DNA from: Methylobacterium sp. NEAU K
GTDB taxonomy: Bacteria > Pseudomonadota > Alphaproteobacteria > Rhizobiales > Beijerinckiaceae
Assembly (NCBI RefSeq): GCF_030700285.1
Contig: NZ_JAUYZJ010000006.1
Coordinates: forward strand, 149,379-213,378
DNA length: 64,000 bases
Direction of reading: 5' to 3'
Positions 34,806 to 42,686 of the stretch are shown piece after piece. The first letter of the stretch is position 1. Every line of letters starts with the position of its first letter. The notes under the pieces were generated by a model. That model did no database searches and was not told where the DNA came from. It worked only from the letters and a program-made list of their open reading frames with translations. A program made the position numbers and the translations under genes.

Positions 34806-36542
34806 ATGGCCACCCCCTTGAATGCTGCGCCGTCCCAAGATCCTCTAGCGGCAAAGCTCAGCGCCGCGGACGACCGCATCCTGTTGAACCACTGGCTCCC
34901 GCCGCAGGAGGGCATCGTTCCCCGGGTCCGGGTGGGGACGCGCTGGGTCAGCGTGCTGTGGGCGCTGCCGCTAAGCTTTGCCGGCCTTGTCCTCGCAGTC
35001 GCTTTGGCACAGGGGCTGCTGGAGTTCGCCGCCGTCAAGGCGTTCGTGGCGCGTTACCCCGGCATCGCCCAGGCCGCGCCGTCGGTGGACTCCGGCTTCC
35101 CGTGGTGGCTGCGGGCGCAGCACTTCCTGAACATGTTCTTCATGATGTTTATCATCCGCGCCGGCATCCAAATCTTGGCCGACCACCCGCGGCTGTACTG
35201 GAAGCGGGACTGCACGCCGGGAACGGAGTGGTTCCGCTTCCAGCGTCCGGTTCCAACCGGGCGCATCTGGACTGCCAAGGACGACTCGGTCACGCTCCCG
35301 AAGTGGCTGGGCATCCCGGGCCTGCGCCACACCATCGGGCTGGCCCGCTGGTGGCATTTCTCGGTCACCCTGCTGTGGACGCTGAACGGGATCGCCTTCT
35401 ACACGCTGATATTCTCGACCGGCCAGTGGCTCCGCTTGGTGCCCGTAACGTGGGAGGTGTTCCCGAACGCGCTCTCAACCGCCATCCAGTATGCCTCGCT
35501 GAACTTTCCGGTTGACCACAGCTGGACACGCTACAACGCCCTGCAGCAGCTCTCCTATTTCATCACGGTGTTCGTGGCAGCGCCCGTGTCCATCGCCACG
35601 GGCCTGCTGCAAAGCCCGGCGATCTCCAACCGGCTCGGCTGGACCGGGCGCGTACTGAACCGGCAAGTGGCGCGGTCCATCCACTTCATCTCGTTCTCCT
35701 GGTTCGTGCTGTTCATCCTGGCGCACGGGATCATGGTGTTCGTGACCAGCCTGCGGGAGAACACCAACCACATGTTCGCCGGGGTGGAGAGCAGCTCGTG
35801 GGCCGGGCTGCTACCATTCCTTCTTGCCATGGCAGTGGTAGGGGTCGCCTGGGCCGTGGCGTCGCCACTGACGATCCGACACGCCCGCCTCGTGCAGCAC
35901 ACCGGCACGTTCATGATTGGCTGGATCAAGGGATTGGCCGAATGGTGGGACCCGCGCTCCCAGCTTTCGGAGAGAGACATCTCGCCGTACTTCTGGCTGA
36001 ATGGGACCATGCCGCGCTCCGCGGAGTTCGACCGCCTCGTGGCTGACGGCTTCGAGCATTACAGGCTACGGGTCGGCGGCCTGGTCGAAAACCCGCGCGA
36101 CTTCTCGCTTGCCGACCTGCAGGCCATGCCGAAGCAGGAGCAGATCACGACCCATTTCTGCATCCAAGGATGGTCCGGCGTCGCCAAGTGGGGCGGCGTC
36201 CCGATGCGCCACATTCTAGACTTGGTGAAGCCGGCTGCCGAGGCGCGCTACGCCGTGTTCTACTCGCTGGCCGACGGGGGCGACGGCGGCCGCTACTACG
36301 ATGTGCATAAGTTGCACAATATGCGCCATGAACTGACCATACTGGCCCACGAGATGAACGGCCGGCCGGTCAGCGTGCTGCACGGGGCGCCGTTGCGCCT
36401 GAGATGCGAGAACGAGCTGGGCTTCAAGATGGTCAAATGGATCGCGGCGATCGAGTTCGTGCACGACTTCGCCAACCTTGGCGCCGGGGAAGGCGGGTAC
36501 AACGAGGACCACGAGTTCTACGGCTACCGTATGCCGATTTGA
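34806..36542 (+). CDS. Cytochrome b561-type membrane domain fused to molybdopterin oxidoreductase
   Basis: 578 residues from ATG 34806 (AAGGA eight bases before). Residues about 45-390 form a membrane domain with several helices. Candidate haem-ligating histidines lie in RAQHFLNMFFMMFIIRAGI, LARWWHFSVTLLWTLNGIAF and RSIHFISFSWFVLFILAHGI. From about residue 400 a sulfite-oxidase-type Mo domain follows: YRLRVGGLVENPRDFSLADL, then THFCIQGWSGVAKWGGVPM with Cys452 as the likely Mo ligand. Such fusions pass electrons between the periplasmic Mo site and the quinone pool. The two halves occur separately elsewhere. The substrate is unknown. CBS and DUF1971 genes follow on the same strand. Confidence 0.85.
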   Translation: MATPLNAAPSQDPLAAKLSAADDRILLNHWLPPQEGIVPRVRVGTRWVSVLWALPLSFAGLVLAVALAQGLLEFAAVKAFVARYPGIAQAAPSVDSGFPWWLRAQHFLNMFFMMFIIRAGIQILADHPRLYWKRDCTPGTEWFRFQRPVPTGRIWTAKDDSVTLPKWLGIPGLRHTIGLARWWHFSVTLLWTLNGIAFYTLIFSTGQWLRLVPVTWEVFPNALSTAIQYASLNFPVDHSWTRYNALQQLSYFITVFVAAPVSIATGLLQSPAISNRLGWTGRVLNRQVARSIHFISFSWFVLFILAHGIMVFVTSLRENTNHMFAGVESSSWAGLLPFLLAMAVVGVAWAVASPLTIRHARLVQHTGTFMIGWIKGLAEWWDPRSQLSERDISPYFWLNGTMPRSAEFDRLVADGFEHYRLRVGGLVENPRDFSLADLQAMPKQEQITTHFCIQGWSGVAKWGGVPMRHILDLVKPAAEARYAVFYSLADGGDGGRYYDVHKLHNMRHELTILAHEMNGRPVSVLHGAPLRLRCENELGFKMVKWIAAIEFVHDFANLGAGEGGYNEDHEFYGYRMPI

Positions 36543-36587
36543 CGCGCAGCCTGGGTGTGGCGCGATACACACACGAAGAGGGCCGGG

Positions 36588-37031
36588 ATGTTTGCCGAGC
36601 GGATGCTGCTCAGGGCATGCGAGCGACTGGTTACGATTGACGGGGCGGCCACCGTCAAGGACACGGCCGCGCTTATGGCCAAGCCGCATACAGACCTCGT
36701 TGTCGTGTGCGGCCAGGATGGCGGGATGGTGGGCGTGCTCACGAAAACCGATATCGTCGGGCAGATCACCCGGTGCATCGGAAGCGGCTGCACCGCCAGG
36801 GTGGACGCAATGATGACGCGGGACGTGGTGTCCTGCCAGCCCGGCGAGCTGTTGCAGAATATCTGGTCGATGATGAAGGCGCGCGGCCTTCAGCGTATCG
36901 CGGTCATTAGTCAGGGCGGGAAGCCGGTTGGGATCATCTATGCACGGGATGCCCTACAGGGCCTGCTGGGCGAGGTGGAGAGCGACGAGGCCCTGCTCCG
37001 CGACTACGTGATGAACGTGGGGTACCGGTGA
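36588..37031 (+). CDS. CBS-domain pair protein
   Basis: 147 residues from ATG 36588 (AAGAGGG upstream). Two CBS motifs: LVTIDGAATVKDTAALMAKP with GGMVGVLTKTDIVGQITRCI, and MTRDVVSCQPGELLQNIWSM with GGKPVGIIYARDALQGLLGE. CBS pairs bind adenosine nucleotides and regulate partner proteins by dimerising. It starts 46 bp after the oxidoreductase stop, and its own stop overlaps the DUF1971 start by four bases, so it may sense energy state for that module. No catalytic domain is attached. Confidence 0.9.
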   Translation: MFAERMLLRACERLVTIDGAATVKDTAALMAKPHTDLVVVCGQDGGMVGVLTKTDIVGQITRCIGSGCTARVDAMMTRDVVSCQPGELLQNIWSMMKARGLQRIAVISQGGKPVGIIYARDALQGLLGEVESDEALLRDYVMNVGYR

Positions 37032-37318
37032 CCGAGGTGGAATGGCCCATTCCAGCAGGATACGTGGTGACCCGCCGGACACCAGTGTTTACGCATGACA
37101 CGGTGCCACCCGCCCTTTTGAGTGCGCACGAAACTAAGGGCGGCGCATGGGCCGTAATTCATGTTCTCGAAGGCAAGCTGCGCTACCGCATCGAAACGCC
37201 ACCATCGGAAAGCATCCTGGAGCCAGGCCAGCCCGGCGTGATCGAGCCACAGGTCCGGCACCATGTCGAGCCAATTGGGCCGGTGCGCTTCTACCTGGAG
37301 TTCCACTGCGCCCCGTAG
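37028..37318 (+). CDS. DUF1971 (YeaR/TehB-like cupin) protein
   Basis: 96 residues, GTG start overlapping the CBS stop. PAGYVVTRRTPVFTHDTVPP, then WAVIHVLEGKLRYRIETPPS and PGVIEPQVRHHVEPIGPVRF YLEF fit the small beta-sandwich of the DUF1971 family (Escherichia YeaR is a nitrate/nitrite-responsive member). Several histidines could bind metal. Coupled translation with the CBS protein and proximity to a Mo enzyme hint at nitrogen-oxide or tellurite-type stress, but that is inference. Confidence 0.82.
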   Translation: MTEVEWPIPAGYVVTRRTPVFTHDTVPPALLSAHETKGGAWAVIHVLEGKLRYRIETPPSESILEPGQPGVIEPQVRHHVEPIGPVRFYLEFHCAP

Positions 37319-37329
37319 CGCCTCGGTGG

Positions 37330-37697
37330 CCGATGCGTCGCGGCTCTCGAGCATGATGCGCAACCTCGGCGGCTCGATCGGCATCGCCATGCTCTCGACG
37401 ATGATCGATCGGCGCGGCCACACGCACTTCTCAGTTCTGGCGGAGGTGATCACCCAAAACGCGACCCGCACGCAGGAGCGGGCTGGCCGCGTTGGCGGCC
37501 GTGATGCACGCCTACATCGCCGATCCGGCGGCAAGGTGCAGCCCTGGCCTCCTTGCAAGCCAAGTGCGGTGCGAGGCGTACGTAACGGCCTATGCGGGAA
37601 GCTTCCGGCTCGTGGCGTCAGCCACATCCTCAGCTTCGGTATCGTGGCGATCCTGAAGAAGAGGCAGCGGGCAGCCGGACCGATCGCAGCCCATTGA
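37330..37697 (+). pseudogene. DHA2-type MFS transporter, C-terminal remnant
   Basis: Three plus-strand frames in succession spell the end of an EmrB/QacA-like exporter. First SSMMRNLGGSIGIAMLSTMI (frame to about 37480), then LAALAAVMHAYIADPAARCS and EAYVTAYAGSFRLVASAT, then LSFGIVAILKKRQRAAG to the stop at 37697. At least two frameshifts and a missing N-terminal two-thirds show decay. It begins within a dozen bases of the DUF1971 stop, so the junction was probably made by a deletion. Confidence 0.75.
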
Positions 37698-37807
37698 GGA
37701 CGGCCAGCTCCTTCACACAGGTCATTGCGATGGGTTTGGGGAGAACGGGTTGGGCTCCATAACACTCAGACAGCGAAGGTCCGCTTCGAGGTGGTTCCGT
37801 AAGAGCG

Positions 37808-38722
37808 CCTGATCGTGTCCCACAGCGTGGTGTAGCTTTCTGGGAGCCACCACGATCACTGGCCGGGGGCGGATCGATCAGGCTGCCAGGGTGGGCAGGC
37901 TGACGCGGGGATCATCGCCGATCGGGGCGATGCTTTCCAGGGTGATGTAGCCGGACCGCTGGACGGCCCATTCGTTATTCTGCTCCAACAGGAGCGCGCC
38001 GACGATACGGCCGTTTTGGCGCACCTTCACGTAGGTCGCGTCGATCCAGAGATACGGCCATTCCCCCCTCGATCGGCCGGTCGAGGAACGCGCCGACCCG
38101 TTCATCGATCTCCTGGCACAGACGGCTGACCTGGCTCTTCGACACGCCCGTGCCACCCATCGAGGGGCCCATCGCGGCCTGCCGCTATGGGGCCCTTCCT
38201 GGACGAGGGCATCGCCCGAGCGGGTCCGAGATGCCCGGGATGTCGGCCTCCTGGATCACCGCGGTGAGCGCCTTCTCGGCCATCCGGCGCGGCTCCAGGA
38301 AGACAGGGAAGTACGAGCCCTTGCGCAGCTTCGGCATGCGCAGCGCGACCGTACCCGCCCGCGTCTGCCAGTCCCGGTCAGGGTAGCCGTTGCGCTGGAC
38401 CAGCCGCTCGGCGCTCTTCTCGCCGTGGGCCGCGCCGGTCAAGCCGCCCACCTCCAGCTCCATCAGCCGCTCGGCCGCAAAGCCGATCAGCTCGCGCAGG
38501 ACATCCGTGTCGGCGCACTTCTCCAGCAGCCCGCGCAGGGCCATCATCTCGTCGGTCATCGGGGGGCTCTCGGTTCAGGGTTGGCTGTCGCAACCCGCCC
38601 CTACCCGGCAACCGCCGATGACCACCCCGCGAGGAAGCCCGCCCGCTACAGCGCGGGGGAGAGCGCCCGGGCGGGCTTCCTCGCTACCGTCGAGCTGAAC
38701 CACCAGCAGAGACACGACCGCC
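37808..38722 (-). mobile_element. IS256-family element, internally deleted and frameshifted
   Basis: Transposase reads from ATG 38559: [20 protein letters not shown], the N-terminal IS256 sequence, to about 38190. The next part, GTGVSKSQVSRLCQEIDERV, follows in another frame. Then WPYLWIDATYVKVRQNGRIV carries the first catalytic Asp, and after a large deletion comes the C-terminus ALLLEQNNEWAVQRSGYITL ending at 37878. Expected length is about 400 residues; barely 230 remain. Imperfect terminal repeats lie near 37812 (GATCGTGTCCCACAGCGTGG) and 38720 (GGTCGTGTCTCTGCTGGTGG, minus strand). It cannot transpose by itself. Confidence 0.82.
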
Positions 38723-39114
38723 AGACCCTCTCTTTTGCCGTGCCATCGATGTCGCCTGAACGGCCGCGAAGGTGCGATGCGGCTGGATCTGGCCGGAACC
38801 CGCAGGTCCGCTTCGGAAAAGGTCGGCCGGAAAGGCGGACCAGCCCTTACCGACCCATGCCAGCCGCTTGGACCGTCTTCGACGCTTCTCCAAAGCGGCC
38901 GATCGTCAGCCGTCCGGCAACTTCAGCTCGGGGTCGGAAGCTGTCGTCCGATAATCGCGGACCAAACGTCCGGATCGAGAGTTGGAGCGGACGATCCAGT
39001 CATTCGACCAGTCTTCAAAATTCAAGAGCGTCCTACAACGCTACTGATGGAAACATCTCCGCTTAATTGAAGGCCTCTCTCAAGAACGTAAATTGCGGAA
39101 GTAAAAGATCAAAT
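38723..39114. other. No gene seen
   Basis: About 390 bp between the IS256 relic and the AT-rich methyltransferase gene. Short frames on both strands lack domains. It holds one of four non-coding copies of the AGGTCCGCTTC motif (38804). Composition drops towards AT at its right end. Confidence 0.4.
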
Positions 39115-39810
39115 TTATTTCTCTATGATGGCCAATTTCGTCTCGACGAATTTCTCGGGCAATTTCTCTCTTGAGGTGAATTCTTTATAAGCCTGCATTG
39201 CGCCGTCATACGCCGATCCAACACTCTCAACCCACATATGCTTTTTCTTTGTCCAGCAGTCATCCACAACAATTATTCCGCCAGCCGAAATGCGCGGGTA
39301 TATCTTTTCCAAACCAATCTTAACCGGCTCATAAAGGTCAACGTCTATCAAACAAAAGGCGATCTTTGATGGCAGCTTCGACTCATCAATAGTACAGATA
39401 TCTGCTTGCACGACGTTTATGTCTGTAATATTTCTTCTGCTAAGACTTTCTTTAAACCAATCTACATTGTTGTTCTTATATTCCCTTTCATAATTATAAA
39501 TTTTCATGCGTTTATTTAATTCCACAGAAATATTGGCTTCCGTAAATCCGGAGAATGTATCGAAGCAGTTGTAGGATTTTTCTATCCCAGAGTCTTTCAT
39601 GTACTCATACAAGAACGTCGTTGTCAGTCCATGAGCACATCCTACTTCAACCACATCTCCTTCGATCGAAGATGTGCGCTCAATGCAACTTGCAAGATAA
39701 CATAGTTGTCGCGGAAAATATTCGAATTGATATCGGGGATACCAAAACTTGCGCAGATAACCGCGGTTCATCATTGCCTCATAAGCCATTCTCTGAAATC
39801 TGCTTAACAT
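39115..39810 (-). CDS. TylF/MycF-like O-methyltransferase, AT-rich
   Basis: 231 residues. The SAM motif is EGDVVEVGCAHGLTTTFLYE. YNCFDTFSGFTEANISVELN, then IAFCLIDVDLYEPVKIGLEK and ISAGGIIVVDDCW give the metal-binding Asp residues of TylF/MycF-like sugar O-methyltransferases. Codon use is far more AT-rich than every neighbour, with many AAA, ATT and AAT codons, a clear sign of recent transfer. These enzymes often methylate sugars in surface polysaccharides or secondary metabolites, but no such cluster is adjacent. GGAGA is eight bases before the ATG. Confidence 0.82.
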   Translation of the reverse strand: MLSRFQRMAYEAMMNRGYLRKFWYPRYQFEYFPRQLCYLASCIERTSSIEGDVVEVGCAHGLTTTFLYEYMKDSGIEKSYNCFDTFSGFTEANISVELNKRMKIYNYEREYKNNNVDWFKESLSRRNITDINVVQADICTIDESKLPSKIAFCLIDVDLYEPVKIGLEKIYPRISAGGIIVVDDCWTKKKHMWVESVGSAYDGAMQAYKEFTSREKLPEKFVETKLAIIEK

Positions 39811-40152
39811 CCGTATATTCTCCTAAATTAAAGTATGAATACAATTTAGAACACAATTATGACTCAGAATAAGCAATTTCAAGGGTTCCGTGGAGTGATC
39901 GAATGGCTAGTCGCTCGGGCGCTTAAAATTCGCGGAAGTCTCGATCAAAATTCACGGCCAAACGGCGGATTCCCCTCAACTCCGGACATTGCGAGATGCA
40001 AGCTCAAACATCCGAGAGGGGTCGATTGCGGAAGGCGGCACGCCGCCCTTCGCGGACGTTCCGCATTGCGCCTATCCTGGCCATTCGGCAGACTTCGGCT
40101 GCATCGCCGAAGCAGACATGGCCAAGGCGGGCGTTCGAAGATGATCCACGTC
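39811..40152. other. No gene seen
   Basis: About 340 bp between the methyltransferase start and the hydrolase end. The first 60 bases are AT-rich and should contain the methyltransferase promoter; the rest returns to high GC. A segment around 40040-40110 (CGCGGACGTTCCGCATTGCG) has the look of dispersed rhizobial-type intergenic repeats, by recollection only. Confidence 0.35.
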
Positions 40153-41118
40153 TCAACGCGGGGCCGATGATGGGAGCGCCGTCGTCTCGACGCGGCTGAG
40201 GAAGTCGCGTGTGAGCCGGGCAATCTCATCCGTCGCCTCGTCCAACGCGAAATGGCCGGCATCGAGGATATGCAGCTCGGCCTTCGGCACGTCGCGCAGG
40301 TAGGCCTCGGCGCCTGGCACAATGAAGGATGGGTCATAGCGGCCCCACAGCACGAGCGTCGGAAGCTGATGCTCCTGCATCCAGGCTTGCCAGGCCGGGT
40401 AGGACGCAACGTTCGTGCGGTAGTCGTAGAGGAGTGCCGCCTGGATCTCCCGCTCGCCTGGTCGCGCCAGGATAGCGTACTCGTCAGCCCAGGTGTCCGG
40501 GTTGTAGCGCTCGGGGTTGGGGCTGGTGCCGAGGTGGCGCTGCTTGGCCCCTTCGAGCGACGTGAATGCGTCGACCTGCTCGGGATGGGCTGCGGGATCA
40601 GCCCAGTACCGGGCGATGCCCTGCCACTTGGCACCGAGGCCTTCCGCATAGGCGTTGGCGTTCTGAACGATGAGCGCGCTGACCTGCTCAGGATGAGCCA
40701 GCGCCATGCGAAAACCCACGGGCCCGCCGTAATCCTGCAGGAAGAGCGTGTAACGCTCTATGCCGAGGTGGGCGACCAACCTCTCCATCGTCACAGCAAG
40801 GTTGTCGAAGGTGTAGGTGTACTGCGCCAGCGACGGCGCATCGCTCTGGCCGAAGCCGGGGTAGTCGGGCGCAATCAAGTGATAGCGGTCGGCGAGCAGC
40901 GGTAGCAGCGGGTCCCACTGCCGGGACGACGACGGATAGCCGTGCAGCAGCAGGATCGTGGGCGCATCACGCGGCCCCGCCTCGCGGTAGACGATGCCAA
41001 CACCGTTTACCTCGACCCGATGGTAAGTCGTCGTGGCCTGGGTGGAGGGAAGTGGCTGCGGCGTTCCTTGTCCAAGCGCCAGGGCCGTTGCGGCGGCTAG
41101 GACTGTCTGGGTCGGCAT
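40153..41118 (-). CDS. Alpha/beta hydrolase with Asp nucleophile (epoxide hydrolase/dehalogenase-like)
   Basis: 321 residues. A signal-like N-terminus (MPTQTVLAAATALALGQGTP) precedes the fold. The oxyanion motif is LLLHGYPSSS (residues 57-66). The nucleophile is Asp129 in LFLQDYGGPVG, not Ser, which points to epoxide hydrolase or haloalkane dehalogenase chemistry. The acid is in WGRYDPSF and the catalytic His in DAGHFALDE. The lid region (YWADPAAHPEQVDAFTSLEG) is of the type seen in bacterial homologues annotated simply as alpha/beta hydrolases. GGAGGA is seven bases before the ATG. Confidence 0.88.
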   Translation of the reverse strand: MPTQTVLAAATALALGQGTPQPLPSTQATTTYHRVEVNGVGIVYREAGPRDAPTILLLHGYPSSSRQWDPLLPLLADRYHLIAPDYPGFGQSDAPSLAQYTYTFDNLAVTMERLVAHLGIERYTLFLQDYGGPVGFRMALAHPEQVSALIVQNANAYAEGLGAKWQGIARYWADPAAHPEQVDAFTSLEGAKQRHLGTSPNPERYNPDTWADEYAILARPGEREIQAALLYDYRTNVASYPAWQAWMQEHQLPTLVLWGRYDPSFIVPGAEAYLRDVPKAELHILDAGHFALDEATDEIARLTRDFLSRVETTALPSSAPR

Positions 41119-41487
41119 AACTCATCTCCTCCGGGGGGAGAGATAGGGCATTCTCGCTGGACAGGCCGCAACGACCACTTTCCACCGGACCCAGTCGTAG
41201 TGCTCTTTTTCATCAAGTGCTTCGAAGCGGACCTTCCGACCTTCTGCAATGGGTCGTGAGCGGTCCCCGCGGCTATGTACGCTTCGATACATCCGCCGTC
41301 CGGAAGCGGACGGGCAGAAAACCATCCGACCGAGACGCTCGCGAGGCCGTCGGCAACAGCAGGATTGGCCGAAAGTCGCCGGTCAGCTTCGGACAACGTG
41401 AGACGATGGAGCGGACAAGCCGCTTCCGGGCGGGAGGACCGTACCGGCCTGGACTGCGCGCTGCGGGTTTAACGAGCCGCGTTCCGC
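41119..41487. other. No gene seen
   Basis: About 370 bp upstream of the hydrolase. Frames on both strands are short and lack domains. It contains a copy of GAAGCGGACCTT (the complement of the AAGGTCCGCTTC motif) at 41224. Confidence 0.4.
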
Positions 41488-42675
41488 TCACAGGAGGCCG
41501 AGGTTCGTCGGACGCACCTGCGCGAAGACGCGTCCGAGGCTCGCAGGACTGAGACCATAGAGCCGGCTGAACAGATCGGCGAGCATCGCTCGGTAGTCGG
41601 TCAGTATCGGGTAGTCGCGGTTCTGGAACAGGCTCGTCTCGCCCACGCGGACCTGCGGCCCAGCGATTCGGCCGCCTTTCAGCCCGCCGCCCAGCACCCA
41701 GTAGACACTGCCGTGGCCATGATCCGTGCCGCGATTACCGTTCTCCCGGAAGGTGCGGCCGAACTCCGAGAGCACCACCGCCACCGTGTTGTCCCAGCCC
41801 GGGCCGACCTCCTGCGCGAAGCCAGCGAGCCCGCGTCCTAGCTCGCCCAGGCGATCAGCGAGGTAGCCGCTCGCCGCGCCCTGGTTCACGTGCGTGTCCC
41901 AGCCGCCGACATCGACGAAGCCGAGGTTGAACCCGTCGCGCATCAGCCGGCCGATGCGGCGGGCCGACAACTCGAACCCCTTCGGCGAGACCGCGCCGCG
42001 GTCGGCCTGGGCCTGATGGTCCGAGATCGTGTGGTAGACCTCGTCGCGCACGCGGAAACCTTCCTCGACGGAAGGCCGCAGGACGCTGTCCCGGTACATG
42101 GCAGTGATCAGTCGCGCCTGTCGCTCGTCGATGCCGGGCTTGCCGATGCCGTTGATGGCGACATTCGGCACCGTCTCGGTGCCCCGGAACACCAGCGGCA
42201 TCTGCTCGGTGAAGCTGACCGGACGCGCCCGGGTCAGCTCAGCGGCCAGCCGGCCCATGAAGCCCGAGTTGTAGTCGCGGACGCCGCCGACGCCCTGGCC
42301 GAGCTCGATCGTGTCCTGCGTCTCGAAGTGGCTGCGCGTCAGATCGTCGGTGCCCGCGAACGGGACGAAGGCGACCTGTCCTTTGGCGAAGAGCGGTAGG
42401 ATCGTGTCGCGTAGGACCGGGTGCAGGCCCCAGTCCGCGTCGAGAAAAAGGGCGGCGGCCGGGTCCTGCGGGTTCGGGCGTGCCACCGCCAAACGGGGCC
42501 GCGCCTGATAGTAGAAATCGCTGCCGGTCGGGATCACCACGTTGGCCGCGTCGTAGGCACCGCGCAGGAAAATCACGAGCAGGCGGGCATCCGCCTGCGG
42601 CGCGGCCCACACCCGGCCCGCGATGGTTGAGAGGCCGAGCGCCGTGCCGGCCCGCAAAAGGTAGCGACGATCCAT
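41488..42675 (-). CDS. DUF1501 protein, exported
   Basis: 395 residues with an N-terminal signal (MDRRYLLRAGTALGLSTIAG, cleavage near VWA). The body fits DUF1501: LLVIFLRGAYDAANVVIPTG, SGFMGRLAAELTRARPVSFT, VDVGGWDTHVNQGAASGYLA, VVLSEFGRTFRENGNRGTDH GHG. These proteins have an alkaline-phosphatase-like fold with metal-binding Asp/His (D-x-H, TDHGHG). They usually occur beside DUF1800 genes, and the pair is thought to act in the periplasm. GAGGA is seven bases before the ATG, and the gene starts 11 bp after the full-length DUF1800 stop. Confidence 0.88.
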   Translation of the reverse strand: MDRRYLLRAGTALGLSTIAGRVWAAPQADARLLVIFLRGAYDAANVVIPTGSDFYYQARPRLAVARPNPQDPAAALFLDADWGLHPVLRDTILPLFAKGQVAFVPFAGTDDLTRSHFETQDTIELGQGVGGVRDYNSGFMGRLAAELTRARPVSFTEQMPLVFRGTETVPNVAINGIGKPGIDERQARLITAMYRDSVLRPSVEEGFRVRDEVYHTISDHQAQADRGAVSPKGFELSARRIGRLMRDGFNLGFVDVGGWDTHVNQGAASGYLADRLGELGRGLAGFAQEVGPGWDNTVAVVLSEFGRTFRENGNRGTDHGHGSVYWVLGGGLKGGRIAGPQVRVGETSLFQNRDYPILTDYRAMLADLFSRLYGLSPASLGRVFAQVRPTNLGLL

Positions 42676-42686
42676 GGGATCTGTCC

